Source: Larix kaempferi (Eukaryota > Streptophyta > Pinopsida > Pinales > Pinaceae). From it: a stretch of DNA of 64,000 nt. The stretch spans positions 31,508 through 95,507 of the forward strand of contig BSBM01001934.1 of the NCBI GenBank assembly GCA_027924585.1, written 5' to 3'. The translations under genes were made by a program, and so were the position numbers. Of this stretch, positions 62,890 through 64,000 are shown piece after piece. Numbering within the stretch: the first letter of the stretch is position 1; each line of letters opens with the position of its first letter. The notes under the pieces are model-generated. The model did no database searches. It had not been told where the DNA came from and was given only the letters and a program-made list of their open reading frames with translations.

Positions 62890-64000
62890 CTTCCTTCCTT
62901 CCACTAACCCTTACTAATATCCTCTCTCATTTCCTCTCCCCTCTACTCCTCAACCCACCCCTAACTGCCATTGATTTCTACCTCCTCAAACCCTTAAAAA
63001 ATCCACCCTATCTCTCTATAACACTATCCCCTTATCTTTATCCCTAACTCCCCCTTTCTATGTCTCCTACACCAACCACAAACCCAAACACCCCATCTCT
63101 CTCTCTCTACACCCCACCCTCTGTCTACTTCTCCAAAATCTAGACCCCATACTCCACTATACCTACCTTCTTTCTAACTACCCTAGTGCTTCCCAAAAAC
63201 CCTAGCCCTCGTGATCTCTATCTCTTTCTCTCCCCAATTCGACTCCTCCCCCCTACCCCTAATCGCTCCCCTTATCTCTCTCTCTCTCTCTCAAACCCCT
63301 ACTAATCCACCTATCCCTAACCCATAACCCATTTCTCTCTCCCACTAATAATTAACACCCCCATGATCTCTCTCTCTCTAACACACACACACACACACCC
63401 TAATCACACCCTTACAAATACCCCCTTCAACCCTCCCTCTCTCCCCTCCTTGTCCACCTAACAATTACTACCCCCCCTCTCTCGTTTTCACTCTCTTTGT
63501 CCTCCCCTAACCATTACTATGCCCCCCTCTCTCTTTCTCCTGTACAACCACTAACAAACCCCCTCTATCTCTCTCAATATCTCTCCCCCCATTATGCATA
63601 AGTCGTACCTCTCTCTATGTTTCTCCTTATCTCCCCAATGCCCCTTCTAAAACCTACACCTAATATCACCTCCATGGATCTCTCTCTCTCTCTCTCTCTG
63701 TGTGTGTCTCTTTCTCTCTCCTACCAATCAACCTACCCTTGATGCCCACCCCTTTATCTCTACCCCTACTCCCTAACACCCCCCTTCTCTCTTCATCTCT
63801 AACACACACACACACACAGCCCCGTACTCCCACTTATACAACTAAACCCATCTTCCCTCTCACTCTCTGCCCTACTTATCATAAACATTACTAACCCCCT
63901 CTCCAACTTCCTTCCCCCCTCCCCCCCCTCTCAACCCTCTCTCTATCTCTTACTCTCCCACCACTAACAAACCCCCCCTCTCTCTCTCCCTCTCTATCTC
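59083..64000 (+). repeat. Segmental duplicate A of the pyrimidine array (right copy, cut by window end)
   Basis: Right partner of 44243-47900. The match is still strong at the window end (for example 63591-63700 against 47410-47520, and 63890-63990 against about 47700-47810), so the duplication, and the array, continue beyond 64000. Confidence 0.78.

Larger units (their letters stand above)
43561..64000 (+). repeat. Giant pyrimidine-rich hierarchical satellite-like array, continues past window end
   Basis: From about 43561 the plus strand rapidly loses G, and from about 43950 it is almost wholly C and T with some A. Runs of (CT)n are separated by phrases such as 'ccctaaccct', 'cccctactcctcc', 'aacacacacacac' and 'tctctttctctcccc'. 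A recurring module (listed separately) appears more than 25 times, and kb-scale segments are duplicated in the same order. So it is a satellite-like array with higher-order structure, built from diverged pyrimidine-rich monomers, and not one simple microsatellite. The opposite strand is G/A-rich. All open frames here are long only because stop codons need G or specific A placement, and they share the same Ser/Pro/Leu/Thr composition. No gene is supported. Confidence 0.9.

Noticed and set aside
43950-64000. A telomere or subtelomere tract
   Set aside because: No run of exact CCCTAAA units was seen. The words are mostly CCCTAAC mixed with (CT)n and (CA)n.

Overview
The window looks like nuclear DNA of a large, repeat-rich plant genome, most likely a gymnosperm (inferred). 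The pointers are Ty1/copia and Ty3/gypsy coding remnants of the kind abundant in conifers, a tRNA-derived SINE, long A+T-rich intergenic DNA with old duplications, and one plant-type 2-oxoglutarate dioxygenase fragment. I found no intact, confidently functional gene, no bacterial signature, no rRNA and no CRISPR.

Layout. 1-1565: a minus-strand copia element cut by the window edge (gag with UBN2/DUF4219-like sequence, primer-binding site, probable 5' LTR). About 2.8-8.1 kb: a heavily decayed minus-strand Ty3/gypsy element with leader, gag, broken zinc knuckle, protease motif and a duplicated pre-RT block. 8.1-14.1 kb: non-coding repeat debris, including a second minus-strand primer-binding site at 11939-11950. 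14.1-20.86 kb: a plus-strand Ty3/gypsy element with probable LTR, TATA box, minisatellite, gag, CCHC knuckle, protease, two further CCHC knuckles and a pre-RT block, ending abruptly before the reverse transcriptase core. 20.98-23.62 kb: a possible solo LTR in minus orientation. 24.6 kb: a roughly 100-bp SINE with perfect 18-bp target-site duplications.

24.7-28.6 kb is A+T-rich and contains a 1.34-kb tandem duplication and a 150-bp block repeated with period 225. 28.98-29.35 kb holds the N-terminal domain of a dioxygenase gene, frameshifted and lacking its catalytic domain. 30-39.7 kb is a patchwork of locally duplicated blocks, including five copies of an exon-like unit that usually ends at a splice-donor-like sequence. 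40.6-41.5 kb carries an unrecognised minus-strand gene or pseudogene with two hydrophobic segments and a frameshift at an A8 run. 41.7-42.0 kb has a nearly perfect 124-bp tandem duplication.

From about 43.56 kb, and fully from about 43.95 kb to the window end, the plus strand is almost free of G and dominated by C and T. This is not just (CT)n microsatellite. It is a diverged, hierarchical array with a recurring module seen more than 25 times, nested kb-scale duplications (about 4.2 and 5.2 kb apart) and a segmental duplication about 15-16 kb apart. It is the most unusual feature here. Open reading frames inside it are composition artefacts.

The genes do not form a pathway. The window is a record of transposon insertion and decay, local duplication and satellite growth.
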